In this document: piece after piece, positions 1-11,666 of the stretch
Layout of the letters: every line of letters begins with the position of its first letter
How positions within the stretch are numbered: position 1 is the stretch's first letter
Assembly: GCA_036924285.1 (NCBI GenBank)
Contig: JAYKYS010000006.1
Span: 28,928,001 to 28,992,000 of the forward strand
Reading direction: 5' to 3'
DNA from: Asterella californica
Taxonomy: Eukaryota; Streptophyta; Marchantiopsida; Marchantiales; Aytoniaceae
Length of the DNA: 64,000 nucleotides
Notes under the pieces: model-generated
The model's database searches: none
What the model was told of the DNA's origin: nothing
Seen by the model: the letters and a program-made list of their open reading frames with translations, nothing else
Program-made: the position numbers and the translations under genes

Positions 1-2943
1 TGTTTTTCGCTAGCGACAAACTGTATACTTGTAAACTCTCTGTATTTACAAATTGGATTTATGGGAATATTTTATTTACCTGCAAAACTCAAGCAGTTCT
101 CCAATGACCCTAAACCTAGAAAGGCCACACACTACATGTAAATAAACTTTTCAAACATTTGAACCTTAGATGCCATAGAACCAATGCTTGTAAGAGGAGC
201 TGAAAGATGTAACTTTTCATCAACGGGCGGAATATCAGTTGCAACGGAACTTTTCTTATTCACAAGTTCAACAACGTTACATTCGAAGATCTATCTCATA
301 CTCATTATTATCAGTCACAAGTATCTTCATCTTCCTTCCTCCCCTTCTGTTCATGATTTCATGCACTAACCAAGATCGAGCTTCGTTCTCAGACTCACGT
401 CCGGTAACTCCATTTACGGATTAGTTGAACCCCGGATAACGTAAAACCAGAAAGTTCACAGTATTTGCCCTTTATTTGTCAGCTTTTATTCATGTCTTTT
501 TTCCTGTTTAATGAATTTGTGAAAAACTCAAGACGAACAACTTAAACACTCACTACAGTATAATGGAGATATAACAATATTCTCTCAGTTAAACTTTTTA
601 GATTTTGAATTTCAAACTGGACAACGGACATTGTCACAATATGTCCACAAAGTCAGAATTTTCAAATAACCATTTCTCAATCAGTTTTGCACTAATCTAT
701 TCAGGGTGTTTCTAAAGTATTTACTACTCTTCTGCTGTCTCTAGACACCAGCCACGCAGAAAGAGTTAGTTTTGACCATTAGAAATTTGATTGCATTGGC
801 TAACAGATAACTTTTATAAAATATTTTGATTATTTATATTTATTTAATTAAACTAAGGGTTTCGGCTCCCACTGCGATCTGTATAATATATATATATATT
901 TTCGATAACATTAAACGAACAAAAGTTCTGAGAGTTCATCCAGCATGCAAAGAAGAAAACTTTGGCTTCCTTCAACGCCATCGCGCTTTCCTCGCTTGTT
1001 TTTTTCCTCCCCCGACGACGGTTCGCTTTGGATGCATTCTTTTGTCCATATGCTGCTTGAGTTCTTCGCATTTTGGTCTATTTTTATGCCATGGTTTTTC
1101 TCTACATTCGAAATACTTTAAGCAGCAAGGCGATAAAGATGGGACAGATGACAACATGTCTGGCTTGAAATCTAACACAAGTGCAACATCAGAAGAGGTA
1201 GCCGCCGGTCACACTGCACATAACGAAGAGGGCAAGGTACATGAAAACACATTTAGTCTAGAAACTGATGCCATTCCAACACAAAAACTACTGTCACAAC
1301 TGAGTCGATAATCGCATGCATGCCTTAGAACTTGATTTTATATTCTACATTGGAAACAATGTAAACTGAACATATAGACTTTAAGAGAAATGCATATTCA
1401 CTTTTTCCATCTCCAGACGTAAGAAGTATGTTCACACCGTCATATTATGACTAAACTTTTTCTCTTGGAAAGGTTAGTTCATATGTGCAAAAATGATTAT
1501 GCGTCCATGATCATTGTGTTTATAATAAGATGGGGTCATTTTGCATACTTCACTTATAAGTTTATTATTTTCACAACAACCAAACGTAATAAATGTATTA
1601 ATTATAAACATAACTAACAAATAAATATTTATTTATAAAATACTAGTTTTAGCTATTTAATTTTAACAGTATAAATTGAAATGATTATTTCTGAAATAAA
1701 TTCGCTAGTTGCCTACTTCGTCTCTCTTTTCTAACATTTTTAGCCCGTTAATCAGATTACATATAATCCTTTCAGTCGCTTGCAATTTACTACTCCTCTG
1801 ACTCAACTCACACTGAATCAATCCACACTCCTCTCACTCACTCTGCTTGTCCTCTTCTCAAACCATCCTCTGCTTGGGATGGATATTTTACTTTCAACAC
1901 TACAGAAATGCTTCCAAATGTACAGCTTACTGTATGTGTATACTACTCCAATGATCTTTTCCGGCTAGCATTCCCCAATACAAGTTCAAGATCTATTATT
2001 TCCCGTCTTGGTTGCATATCAGCATCGCAGGATTTTATATTACTGTTTTTCGTTACCCCACAACCTCTGATTCTCAATATACCGTAGTGGCATGTATTCT
2101 CGTGTTTAAACAATTAACTGATACCACTGTACAAGGCTGTGGTGAAGGATATTTAGATCTGTTCGCTTACAATCCTGAAAAAATTAGTTTTAATTAACTG
2201 ATCGCTCACGCCTACGTAGAACACTTGTTCCCACGGGGGAAACCAGCCATGTAAATCTTTTTCTTCCGAAAGTAAGGAATATCGAGGCCTATGTTTGCGA
2301 AGCCATAGAAACTAAGACACAATTTCTTGTCTTGCTGTTTCCTGTACAACACAGCAGAATATAGACAATACAAGATAAATGGGTATGGGTGGTTATTGCG
2401 GAGGACTATAGTAACATTTACTTTTGGTTTCGCGCACTGAAAATTCCTAGGCTACAGTAAGATGAGAGAAGTAAAATTTTCGAAACCGAAAGATGAGCGA
2501 TATTACCTCGGTCCAATCTACCATGCATGAAATATAGATATTATATACAAACAAATATGTTATTCACTAACAAGTCCATTTACTTATAATTATAAGCAGT
2601 TTAACGAGTATCTATTCGTTCACCATTAATCTCCACTATCTAGAGAAACTTAGCTTCTCAGTTGTTGTAGTTTATTCCATGAGATCATGAGTCAGTTCTT
2701 CAGCTGCGGCGCCAAACTCAATGAAATATAACAGAAGTCACAGTCTCTTTATACAAGGGAACTTCACCCTATCTTTGTACATCTAGAAGTTTGTCTTCTC
2801 TAACTTTATACAAATCTACAAGATCTAACAAGCACTCTACAGATTCAGAACGTCGGACCACTTACTCAGCATGGAAGATCCGTTAGGTCCCAAGTCTATC
2901 TTCACCTGCACTTCTGTGGCGCTGTCACTGTCTAGATCAATCA
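1..2943. other. gene-poor AT-rich stretch
   Basis: I see no gene I can support here. The longest open frame (826-1311, +) opens through an AT-repetitive stretch and a hydrophobic run typical of random T-rich DNA. Only its last 60 codons or so look hydrophilic, and they match no family I recognise, so a stray exon is possible but unproven. Confidence 0.5.
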
Positions 2944-3778
2944 TCAAAGTCTAGGATAAATTGGTTTTGATCCCTCGTTCGAGCTACTGCTCACTTCAAT
3001 GGTTTTCGGCTGATGCTGCTGAGGTGGAGGAACCTTGGGTACGGTGACTGTCAACACTCCATCGCAGCAAGATGCCGATATCTTATCAACATTGGCGTCT
3101 GACGGTAAACTAAATTTCCTCAAAAACGTTCCGGCAGACCTTTCCATCCGCACAAATTTAGCTTGCTCTGTTTCCTCGAAGTGACGCTCGCCAGAAATCG
3201 TCAGTACGTTATCATTTTCAACAAGCACCTGTCCGACGTTAAACGACCAGAGGCGAAGTTAGTACATGACATCCCCGTGGGGCACTTCCCTATTTTCCTT
3301 CTTCACACATTCTAGTCTCAAGTGCCAGTGACAAATCCAAAGAACATTCTGAGTAAGTACCTCAAGGCTCCAACACGCTATATGAAAAAATATAGTAGGA
3401 AAACGAAAATATCCGGTCTGAACTTCACTCTCCAATCACCACATCTGCCGTGATTCACACGCATAGTGTACTTCCCATAAACACAAGAAACAGGACGCCA
3501 TAGTTTGGATGTCAGATGTAGAACTGAAACTGCTGTCAATCACTTGAACGGTCTGAAACACATACCCTAATATCACACGATCTCACTCCCGGCATATCCG
3601 CTACGAATACGTACGAAGTTGGTAAATCTTTTACATCAACTGCAGTACTGCACATAGCTTTAGTGTCGCGAACAAACGATTGAGCGGATGGATGTAAATT
3701 CTTTTCGTGTTCTTCGGGTGTTTGCAGCCACTGCGTGAGTACGCTTGCCATGGGTACCCCTCCGAAAAATATGGCCAT
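2944..3778 (-). CDS. class II small heat-shock protein, two exons
   Basis: This encodes a cytosolic class II sHSP, an ATP-independent holdase that binds unfolding proteins under heat stress. Exon 1 is 3778-3566 and exon 2 is 3228-2944; the intron 3565-3229 starts GTATGT and ends CAG. The joined product is about 165 aa, slightly longer than the usual ~155. Class II marks are the [19 protein letters not shown] block and YVFVADMPG in exon 1, then [17 protein letters not shown] and [13 protein letters not shown] in exon 2, with a terminal IEV motif and an unusual Ser-rich tail. I chose the ATG at 3778 because a splice-acceptor-like TTTCAG lies just upstream, as in the paralogue at 9153, which suggests a 5' UTR intron. 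The intron position (after DIR) matches the paralogue. Family assignment is firm; the leader is inferred. Confidence 0.93.
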
Positions 3779-4374
3779 ACTCTGCACCTGAAATGAAGTA
3801 TCAGAGAGCAACAGATTTCAGCTACCAAATACCCAAATACCTTCAGAAATTCTATGAGTCCTGATGACTGATTTTCAGACGCAAATGGACATGGGCTCCC
3901 TTGATACCTGACTGACTACAGCAAGCTCCCTCTCCCACTCTTTAGAACCGCCGATCGTTAATAATGACAAGTTACAAAAATCTCCCGTCCTGTGTCCTCT
4001 CCACTAACAACAGAATAGGATCGGACATAGTCGGGACTTGGAACTGACTCTACAGACCCTTACTGCTCTCTTCCAGAAACAAAACCTAGTCTAATCTCCA
4101 ACCTCACAGTTACACCATGAAGGCCTGGACAACACGCACTCCAAAACTGAAACAGATGAAATACTAAGACATAGACAGGAGCAATCTTTCTAGTCGTGAG
4201 ATACATAACAGCAATCTAGCGCATTTCGATCGATCCTTGCAGGTGCCCTACCTCCGGTAAGAGAAGATTAAAACGCACAATTTTGAGTTCAGCTACTGAT
4301 TCCTCTGCACGTTGCATAGGCCATAGAGCCGAGACATTTTAAGCCCGTACCACCCTCCTTGCTATTCAAACACC

Positions 4375-4758
4375 ATGGGCTTCGCGAGGTCTCCAATCAA
4401 GCCATCAGCCTCGTTGGACGAAGTTCGAGAAACTCCTGGAGCCTGGAGGAAGCTGGAAAGAACCATTCCCAGAACAGACCACCAACTACGGATCCAAACT
4501 CGACGTTCGATTTGTCGTGCTTCGGGCAATGCGCCTTTGGCCTTGGCATCTGAAAGTCATGACGGTGGCAGCTACGGAATCGAGATCACGTGTATAAGAG
4601 GCAAACGTAGAAGCACATCCGCAACGGAGTTTGTATCCTACGCCGTTTGGCACAAGCATCGAACGATTTCCGCGTCCGATGACGAAGAGAAGAGTCTACA
4701 ATCGCACCCAGATGACTCGCCATTTCAAGGAAGGGCCTCACTGGATGTCTCTATATAA
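4375..4758 (+). CDS. hypothetical 127-aa ORF
   Basis: An ATG-initiated frame of 127 codons, rich in Arg, Ser and polar residues, with no hydrophobic segment and no motif I recognise. It lies upstream of the minus-strand sHSP gene on the opposite strand, where that gene's promoter and non-coding first exon could lie: a minus-strand TATA-like TTATATAG sits at about 4752-4759. It may therefore be a chance frame over regulatory DNA. I see no clear promoter or intron for it. Confidence 0.2.
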   Translation: MGFARSPIKPSASLDEVRETPGAWRKLERTIPRTDHQLRIQTRRSICRASGNAPLALASESHDGGSYGIEITCIRGKRRSTSATEFVSYAVWHKHRTISASDDEEKSLQSHPDDSPFQGRASLDVSI

Positions 4759-4759
4759 T

Positions 4760-6223
4760 AAAGGAGAAGATGCCTTATGAACTTACGCACCCGAGAGTAT
4801 AGAAAGATAAAAGTAAGAAAGGTATAATATGTTTACATGCACAAAACCAGAAATTTACTTTACTGTTTCCCTAATCCATTTCTCAGACTTGACCCACCCC
4901 TCTTAATATTGCATTACTTTACTGCACCTTGATTACATAGCTGCAACAGCAGGTTAAGTTGGTTAAAATACCATGTCATCGGAATGAATGGGAGAAATGC
5001 ATGTTAACAGCGGACATAAATATATCAGCTTGTGTAATCTTTCACTTGTCTTGTGCAGTGTTTCCACATTACACAAAACTTGTTACCGCTAGTAAGAGGT
5101 GCGATCAAATAATGTAGTCTTAAGAGGGGTGGGTTAAATCAGACAAAGGTATTAGAGAGTTGCGATCAAGTAAATTTTTGTGCACACGGTGGAGGAAAAA
5201 GGAAAAGAAATACAAACTTTTTCCATTAGAAAATAGAGAAGAGGAACTAATGGAGTCACAAGAGACATACTATGTGGAGGAAAAGTATCCTAAAAGGATT
5301 TAGATAATCGCCATCGGCATAATCCATGTGAAGTGAAAAGAAAAAAGAAAAGAAGCTATTACAAATATGGACCCGGATGACCCCAACGGAGGAAGTCCAG
5401 TATTGGCGCTGTGATTTGTTGTCTCGTGGTGTGGTAACCGTGAGTTACCGTTAAACCGAAAACGCGAGCCTGCCGTGGAAAAAGTTGTTATTAAACCCTC
5501 CCTGCCGCTAGATATAGTCCTGGTCACCAGCAGTTCTTTATTTTGCGGATTCACAGTCTGCGAGTGAGGAATTCAATTGCTGATAAAACTTTCGTGCAAG
5601 AATAAAATATATCGAGTAAGGAATAAAATAAAAAATTACCTAATAGCTTTACAATCTAGAGTTCATTTCAGAGGAAACTGTTAAGCATCGATTGAAAAAG
5701 ATTCACACGAAGTTTTCTAGTTCTTGGAACAAAACCGAATATTTTCTCTACCCAAAAGTACAAAGAACTTCTTTTTTTCTTTTCTCGCTTTTATACTCGC
5801 ACAGACTCTGAAAAATCCTATTTATCAGTAAAATATTATGGTGTATTATTATTTAGAGAACCTGAAGTACGATCCCGAGCCGTTCTCCGCTCGGGATACT
5901 AGGACACGACTATGACCCGAATAAGGACTAGGGTTTCACAATGGTACAGGCGATGAGGCGAACAACATGAGAAAAAGATAATGATAGATCTCTAGTGAAA
6001 GAGGAGAGAACCACGCCCGTGAAGACAAAAAGCGTAGAAGATAGCTAAAGAGCTCAAATAATATACATCCAAACGTGCGGAAGGGCAGAAAGGAGGAAAA
6101 GGACAAGCAAAGTATTAGGAGCGAAAATTTACGTGATAGACTAAGTGTTGAATAAACTGTTGAAAATTTTTATTTGTTTATTATCAAAAAATTATATATT
6201 ATATATTAAATAAAATATATATA
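4760..6223. other. spacer without recognised gene
   Basis: AT-rich intergenic DNA. The short frame at 5300-5554 (-) has no recognisable product. The only structured element is the perfect inverted repeat at 5872-5897, listed separately. Confidence 0.5.
5872..5897. repeat. perfect 9-bp inverted repeat (hairpin)
   Basis: ATCCCGAGC and GCTCGGGAT form a perfect 9-bp stem around an 8-nt loop. It stands out because it is GC-rich in an AT-rich spacer. No gene or T tract next to it explains it. Confidence 0.6.
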
Positions 6224-6550
6224 CTAAGTAGATGTAAATAATTATAACATTTTATAAAAATTATTTGTTGACTTATGTCTAGAAATACGAAGAAAACAAG
6301 AAATAAACTATAAGTCTTGGCTGGACTGCCGCGTTTCAGAAAGTACAAGACCGAGAAGCTATACTCATTAACACTCATTAATACACAGAGTTTAATTTAA
6401 TACCTAATTCTTCTGGCAAAAAGAGTTAGGTATTAAATTAAACTCCTGTATAGAAATAATATCTAATGTGAATGAATTTGTTAGCTGAAAACAGTATCTA
6501 ATAAGCAGAGTCATGCTGACCTCTTCCATTTTTGAATGGAAGAGGTTAGT
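6224..6550. repeat. paired-hairpin dispersed repeat, copy 1
   Basis: This stretch aligns by eye with 28597-28860. It carries two successive hairpins. The first has 24-nt arms (6389-6412 and 6421-6444, one mismatch) built on a TTTAATTTAATACCTAA core. The second has perfect 11-bp arms (6520-6530 and 6535-6545) containing CCTCTTCC/GGAAGAGG. The left flank shares TAAGTAGA...TAAATAATTA and a TTTCAGAAAGTACAAG stretch with copy 2. I do not recognise the family; a non-autonomous transposon or the structured end of a larger element are both possible. Confidence 0.7.
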
Positions 6551-7408
6551 ATGTACAGATTTAATTTATCACTAAGTTTAATAATACATCAAATTAAGGT
6601 TAAAAATAAATTATTCCTTGGGAAAACAAAGACGAGTCGGAATATAGTCAAAATAGTTCTTTGCGTTGTGTTAATTTAGTATTTCAGCTTTATAATTCTA
6701 CATCCCGATGTAACCTCGATTTCAAAATCTTTGGAGTGCTGCATCCAAGTGTAATAATATTTTTACTGGGATTTCTAGGAACGACTTATTTTTCTATTTT
6801 AAACTTGAATATAGAGTTGAATATCACATATATTTTGTACTAATCTTAAAAGTGAAAAATTATTATTATCCAAAATAACTACTCGTCAATACTAACTTAT
6901 CCAAATAAACTATCACCGAGATATTTAAAATCCATTTTCTTACCAAATACAAGACAATTCTTACCAAAATAGACTACCCATCCATACTAACCAATTCCTA
7001 TCTGAAAAAATCAGTTATCAGTACTAACACCGAAATTTCAGCCGGTTTGACATTTGTTGTCTTTAGTCTCTTAGCGGTAGAGATTGTTGGATATATACTG
7101 ACTGTACTTTCTTAAATTAAAGTAAATTAAAAATAAATCTTCAGTACATTCTATTTTGTTAAAATATAAAACATATTTACAGTTTTGTAAAAAACTGATA
7201 AAGATTTTATGCTCATATAACTTTAAAAACATAAAAGAGACTCCAAGTTTTAAATAAAATTCCTCATTGTTTTCAAGGAAAAATTACTTTTTGCCAGTTC
7301 CTTTTTATTTATGATTAAATATTTATGTAAATTTAAACGAATTTTATACCATAAACTAAATTCCTTGCATGAAGATGACGAATATGCACGAAAGCTTCTT
7401 TTAATTAC
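6551..7408. other. AT-rich spacer
   Basis: No gene recognised. The 60-codon frame at 6661-6843 is low-complexity and hydrophobic and looks accidental. Confidence 0.5.
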
Positions 7409-8090
7409 TCACTTCAGTTGTTTGGGATGCTTCGGTTCTGGTGGAGGAATATTGGGAACGGTAACAGTGAGAACCCCATCCGTACAGTTGTACATCGGTA
7501 CAAGCAGCCACAATGTTGTCCATGTTTGCACTGCAAGGGAGAGTGAATTTCCGCACGAACGATCGGGCAGGGTGTTCGACGCAGAGGTACTTTACTTCAT
7601 TCGCTGGTTCGTCCGCTTGCGCTCGCCTCCGACAACTAGAGTATTATTATCTTCTTGTAGCCTGCAAATGCAAGGAGTTCTTGTGCAGAGCAAGGAGAAA
7701 CTAACAGACCAACCCTTATAACCTTCGTCAATACTCAAAATTCTGTAAGTGTTGTAAGTGACAGAAACCACAAACTGCGCGCTCCCATAAACCCCAATCT
7801 GTGCCACGCACACTTAACACTTTGTGTTTTTCTTTTCGTATAGCTGATGTCAGTTTGACAACACATAACTCGGAGGCTCGAGACAATTCCACGGATTCAG
7901 TTTGAAAGATCGATGTTCTTTAACTTTGTGTCCCCTGACTTCAGGCCAGGCATATCTGCCACAACGACGTAGGAACTGGAGAACTCCTTCACGTCTACTG
8001 CCGTGCCGTAGATCGCCTTGGTGTCAAGGAGGTATCTACGCGCAGCTGGATTTACACCCTTGAAAGTCTCTTGACATGTTTATCTGAGAG
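7409..8090 (-). pseudogene. decayed class II small heat-shock protein
   Basis: A degenerate paralogue of the two intact sHSP genes. The exon 1 remnant (about 8090-7920) encodes TAVDVKEFSSSYVVVADMPG followed by LKSGD. The exon 2 remnant (about 7640-7409) encodes FVRKFTLP, ANMDNIVAAC and [16 protein letters not shown] before a TGA at 7411-7409. The frame is broken before and after ANMDNIVAAC, the start codon is out of frame with the conserved block, and the donor after GDTK is damaged (TTAAAG). It lies head to head with the intact + strand gene, with about 400 bp between them. Its identity is clear; whether any transcript survives cannot be told. Confidence 0.85.
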
Positions 8091-8469
8091 TCCCGAGCAG
8101 AATGTTAGTGCGGTACCCGTAAAAGTAGTTTTAGTACTTAAAAACTGTGAGCCAACAGAAGAACTACTGCAGCAAAAGACGATTCAATAAGAAGAAGAAG
8201 AAGAGAAGAACTTAAAACGTACACGCGAGCTTCGGAGAGAGCCTAAAAGCCGCGTGTTAGAACTTTTCAATTCCCTTATCGACGACGAACATCAACCCGG
8301 CCAGAAACAAACACCCTAAAGTTCAGTAGCGCACGGATTCGGAGTGTGATATCGGTGCCTACCTACTGCAGATACTCGGTGAAACTAGCCTGAAGAACGC
8401 GTGTGCCTAGCGTTACAAGCTCTTCTTCATCGCTCTTTCGCTTCTGGTCGTGTGAAGCTAAAGTCGAGG

Positions 8470-9113
8470 TATGTATGCTTATACTGCAAGCCGGAGCGGA
8501 ATCATAGAAGACTCAAATCGTGAGGAACTTCGAGAAAAGCCCAGTTGCACCACGAGGAAACGGAGTGGACGGTACCAGTTGCAGTTATGCTTGTCGGTGA
8601 GCGGTGGAGGCAGTCCTGATGACGTTCAGGGATCCTACTACGGTTGCCAGTCTATGCCTGTAATAGGTCAATTGTGGTCCCTACCATCGGACATTCTCGA
8701 GCCTTCGTGCTTGGAGTCCACCTCATCTGAGCTAACTCAAGCGAGATGGTCCCATGTGCGACGACGACAACTTGTTTCTGCCAAGTTCAGTTGTTCCTTT
8801 CCAGACCGTTCTTTACTTGTTCCAGAGTAGTATGTTTCGAGTGGTTTCCGCGCGAATTGTGGCGACTACTTCTGAAGAACTATCGAGACGACTCCAGTGT
8901 GAAATGCTCAGGTTGAGCAGGCCAGACGTTTCTGGTAGAAACCTCAGAAGTCTGCATTCACCTAACACACCTTCTGGCCGGACTGCCTCTCGTCCGTGGG
9001 CCTAATTTATACTCAGTCTCGAGCTCCATCTTGAAATCCACGTTGCGAAGTTCGAAGTGAGGTTAATAATTGATCTCTAATCCTTTTTCTCGAAAAGCTA
9101 CTTCTCTTTGCAG
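8470..9113 (+). other. putative 5' UTR intron of the sHSP gene at 9153
   Basis: A GTATGT donor at 8470 and a pyrimidine-rich TTCTCTTTGCAG acceptor ending at 9113 bracket this interval, 40 bp before the sHSP start codon. The minus-strand paralogue has an acceptor at the same relative place. The 119-codon frame inside it (8471-8830) matches nothing and is probably intronic. Transcript data would settle this. Confidence 0.5.
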
Positions 9114-9152
9114 ATCACTCGTGAATCGCCTGCCAGTTCAGGACGATCAACG

Positions 9153-9975
9153 ATGGCGTTCTACATGTTCCAGGTTCCTGATGAGTATGACAAGCATCTG
9201 ACTCAGCCGCAGAAGAAGTACGTACGGGACTCCAAGGCTATGGCAAGCACAGCTGTGGACGTGATCGAATTGCCGGGCGAGTACAAGTTCGTCGCGGATA
9301 TGCCTGGCATTAAGTCTACTGATGTCAAGGTAGCATGCAGTTACAAGCATAACTCGTAATTTCGATTGACATAATATTCGTCGTAAATATCGTAGAGGGC
9401 GGGGTGTTGGAACAGGATCTCGTTGCTATCTGGCCATGGGATCCAACGATACGTGCGGGCCATCTGTTTTCTCTTGGCGTAGTGAGGGTTCGCATCATTA
9501 GTTTGAACTTTGTTCAGGGCAGCACGAGGTAAGGTTCGGGTTTTAATCCCTGACGAGTGTCTACAAGTACAGTTGACGCGAGGGAGGCTGGTGTTGTCCA
9601 CTTGTACTTGTCCGGGTGCGTGTAGTTTACCTGTCAGGGAGGGCCCATTACACTAAACTTTTAGTAGAGACGGTCTATTGTTTATTAATCCAAGAGAACG
9701 CTAACCACCTGCGCTGTATGCAGGTGGAGCTGGAGAACGGGAATGTCTTGAAGATCAGTGGTGTGAGAAGACGGGAAGAACCTTCTCCCGACGCGAAGTA
9801 CTTGAAGATCGAGCGGAGTGCAGGAGAATTCATGCGCAAGTTCACCTTGCCTGAAGATGCTAACAAGGATGGTATCACCGCGGCATGCCGAGATGGCGTC
9901 TTGTCTGTTACTGTACCTAAGGTTCCGCCTCCAGAACCAGCAAAGCCCAAGGTTATTGAGGTGAAAGAGGGATAA
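9153..9975 (+). CDS. class II small heat-shock protein, two exons
   Basis: Cytosolic class II sHSP of about 142 aa. Exon 1 is 9153-9329, intron 9330-9723 (GTAGCA...CAG), exon 2 9724-9975. Exon 1 carries [20 protein letters not shown] and [16 protein letters not shown]. Exon 2 carries [32 protein letters not shown] and [19 protein letters not shown], then a terminal IEV motif, which normally docks into a neighbouring subunit's alpha-crystallin domain. The N-terminal arm is short compared with the usual class II length. The splice site falls at the same codon as in the 2944-3778 gene, so the copies share one ancestral gene. It faces the decayed copy at 7409-8090. Confidence 0.93.
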
Positions 9976-10872
9976 ATGATGGAGGATAAGGTGCCACTCG
10001 AAAATCCAGGACGGAGTGAGGCATTTGAGCAGGGGATGTATAGTTTTCGTGAAGCTATGTAGTCTTGAGTTATTTACTTCGCTCTGTTCGGGCCTTTCGA
10101 AGGGACTGAAACGTGTTGGATATGGATCTAAAAAGAAAGCTCCCCCTTGGCACTAACCACTGTCAGTTCAGTCCCTGACTGTCTCGAACGACTTGAGCTA
10201 TATCTCCAAGTGCGTTGGCTGAATATACCTTTGAGGTATGTCGGCTACTAGAGGTTCGCAGGACTTCTAAATGAGTAGTTCAGGAAGGCTTCGGGTTCTA
10301 CTATTTTGCTCGGTTCGTTAGCGGGCTGGGTGATGATGGAAGACAGATGCTATGCGCAAGGTGACACTGTTGTACAGAATGGTGCGGTTAGATCTGTCAG
10401 AATGCAGTTTCTATCGTAGTGGTTGACATTTTCCATTTAATATGATTGTCGTATAAGATGCGCCTTAACGTATGAATGTGGAGATTCATTTACGTTACAG
10501 TTTTTCACCAACATTGAAGAAAGACGGGTGGTCGATATTGTGGAAAGAGAAACTAATACTGCAGTATCTACGACAGTAGATTATGAACTTGCTACTTAGA
10601 TTACGGTTTGCCATGAAATTTCTGATTTAGTTGTTGCTAGTTTTCAGAATCAACTAAATCCCAGCCGAAAAGCATGCACTAAATGGAATCGGTGGAGCAG
10701 TGGCGCGATTCTCTTGTACTAAAGCACGATGGGCGTGATTCCCTTGCATTATCCTGATGGTAGCAGCAGCCGAGGAAACCATCACCTCGGTGCACCTGGG
10801 TATTCGAAAATCGAAACAAGTTTCACTCGAATGATGTTGACAAAGTCTAAACAAGCATTGACACGAGATAAG
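9976..10872. other. sHSP 3' flank and spacer
   Basis: Probable 3' UTR and intergenic DNA. I see no coding motif; the minus-strand frame at 10654-10854 has no recognisable product. Confidence 0.45.
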
Positions 10873-11120
10873 CTTTAAAGATGTCTATCAATATGCCAAG
10901 TGACGCTAGTCATGAGCGTGACAATACTCTAGCTTTAAGTGAAGGCAAAGTTCCTAAGCTTGGTAGTTTCTCTCAGCACTTACAGCAGCAGCTTTTTCTT
11001 TAAAGATGTCTATCAAAATGCCAAGTAGACGCTGGTCATGAGCGTGACAATACTCTAGCTTTAAATGCAGGCAATGTTCCTTACCTTGGTAGTTTCTCTC
11101 AGCACTTACAACAGCAGCTT
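10873..11120. repeat. ~125-bp tandem duplication
   Basis: Two adjacent copies begin with CTTTAAAGATGTCTATCAA at 10873 and 10998. Both contain the blocks GAGCGTGACAATACTCTAGC and TTGGTAGTTTCTCTCAGCAC. They differ by scattered substitutions and small indels. The array ends about 200 bp before the copia 5' LTR and has no clear coding content. Confidence 0.85.
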
Positions 11121-11324
11121 TTGTCAACCTAAGTACAGTTGTGAAGAATCAGCTGGGAGCAGCGACGCACGTTGGTCATGGGGTTTCTGTGACGTTTCAC
11201 CAGGTACCCCGCTGCCAACATGATCCATATCGGACTAATCGCAAATTGGGACTGTTCGTTTGTCAAGGTTCCACGCTGCGGCATCTGAAATGAACTGCGG
11301 CCGCATGTTTCTTCGTGACTATCA

Positions 11325-11558
11325 TGTTAGAATAGAAAAGCACGCACATGTATTCTAGACTAAAACCAGAAAAGCTCCGAAGAAGATCGGTCGCACATGG
11401 ACTGCACATGGGATCGCTGAGCAGATAAGATTATCCCATCTCTTCTAGTCCTGTAATCCATTACTTAAAAGGGCATCGCCCTACGTATGAATATATGCTT
11501 ATGCACCAGTCTTCTTCACCTCGCGTCTCCTGCTAGCATACATGAGATCTTCGTGACA
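11325..11558 (+). repeat. copia 5' LTR (234 bp)
   Basis: Starts TGTTAGAATAG and ends GATCTTCGTGACA (TG...CA). It is nearly identical to the reverse complement of 18539-18771; I count about six differences, roughly 97 percent identity, so insertion was fairly recent. The 5 bp before it (TATCA) are the candidate target-site duplication. Confidence 0.93.
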
Positions 11559-11570
11559 TGGTATCAGAGC
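11559..11570 (+). other. primer binding site (initiator Met tRNA)
   Basis: TGGTATCAGAGC directly follows the 5' LTR. This is the standard plant copia sequence complementary to the 3' end of initiator methionine tRNA, where minus-strand synthesis starts. Confidence 0.93.
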
Positions 11571-11666
11571 CCGAGACCCTGCCGAATCAGGAGACGCATT
11601 AGTAAGAGGACATCAATAGTGCAAGAAGAGCCCTGAGAGTCGCATCGTGAGAGAGTCAGAGAGACG

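Noticed and set aside
826..1311. 161-codon + frame
   Set aside because: It opens through AT dinucleotide runs and T-rich hydrophobic codons and has no recognisable domain; only the end looks protein-like.
8471..8830. 119-codon + frame upstream of the sHSP gene
   Set aside because: It lies inside the interval bracketed by GTATGT and TTTGCAG, the inferred leader intron, and has no motif.
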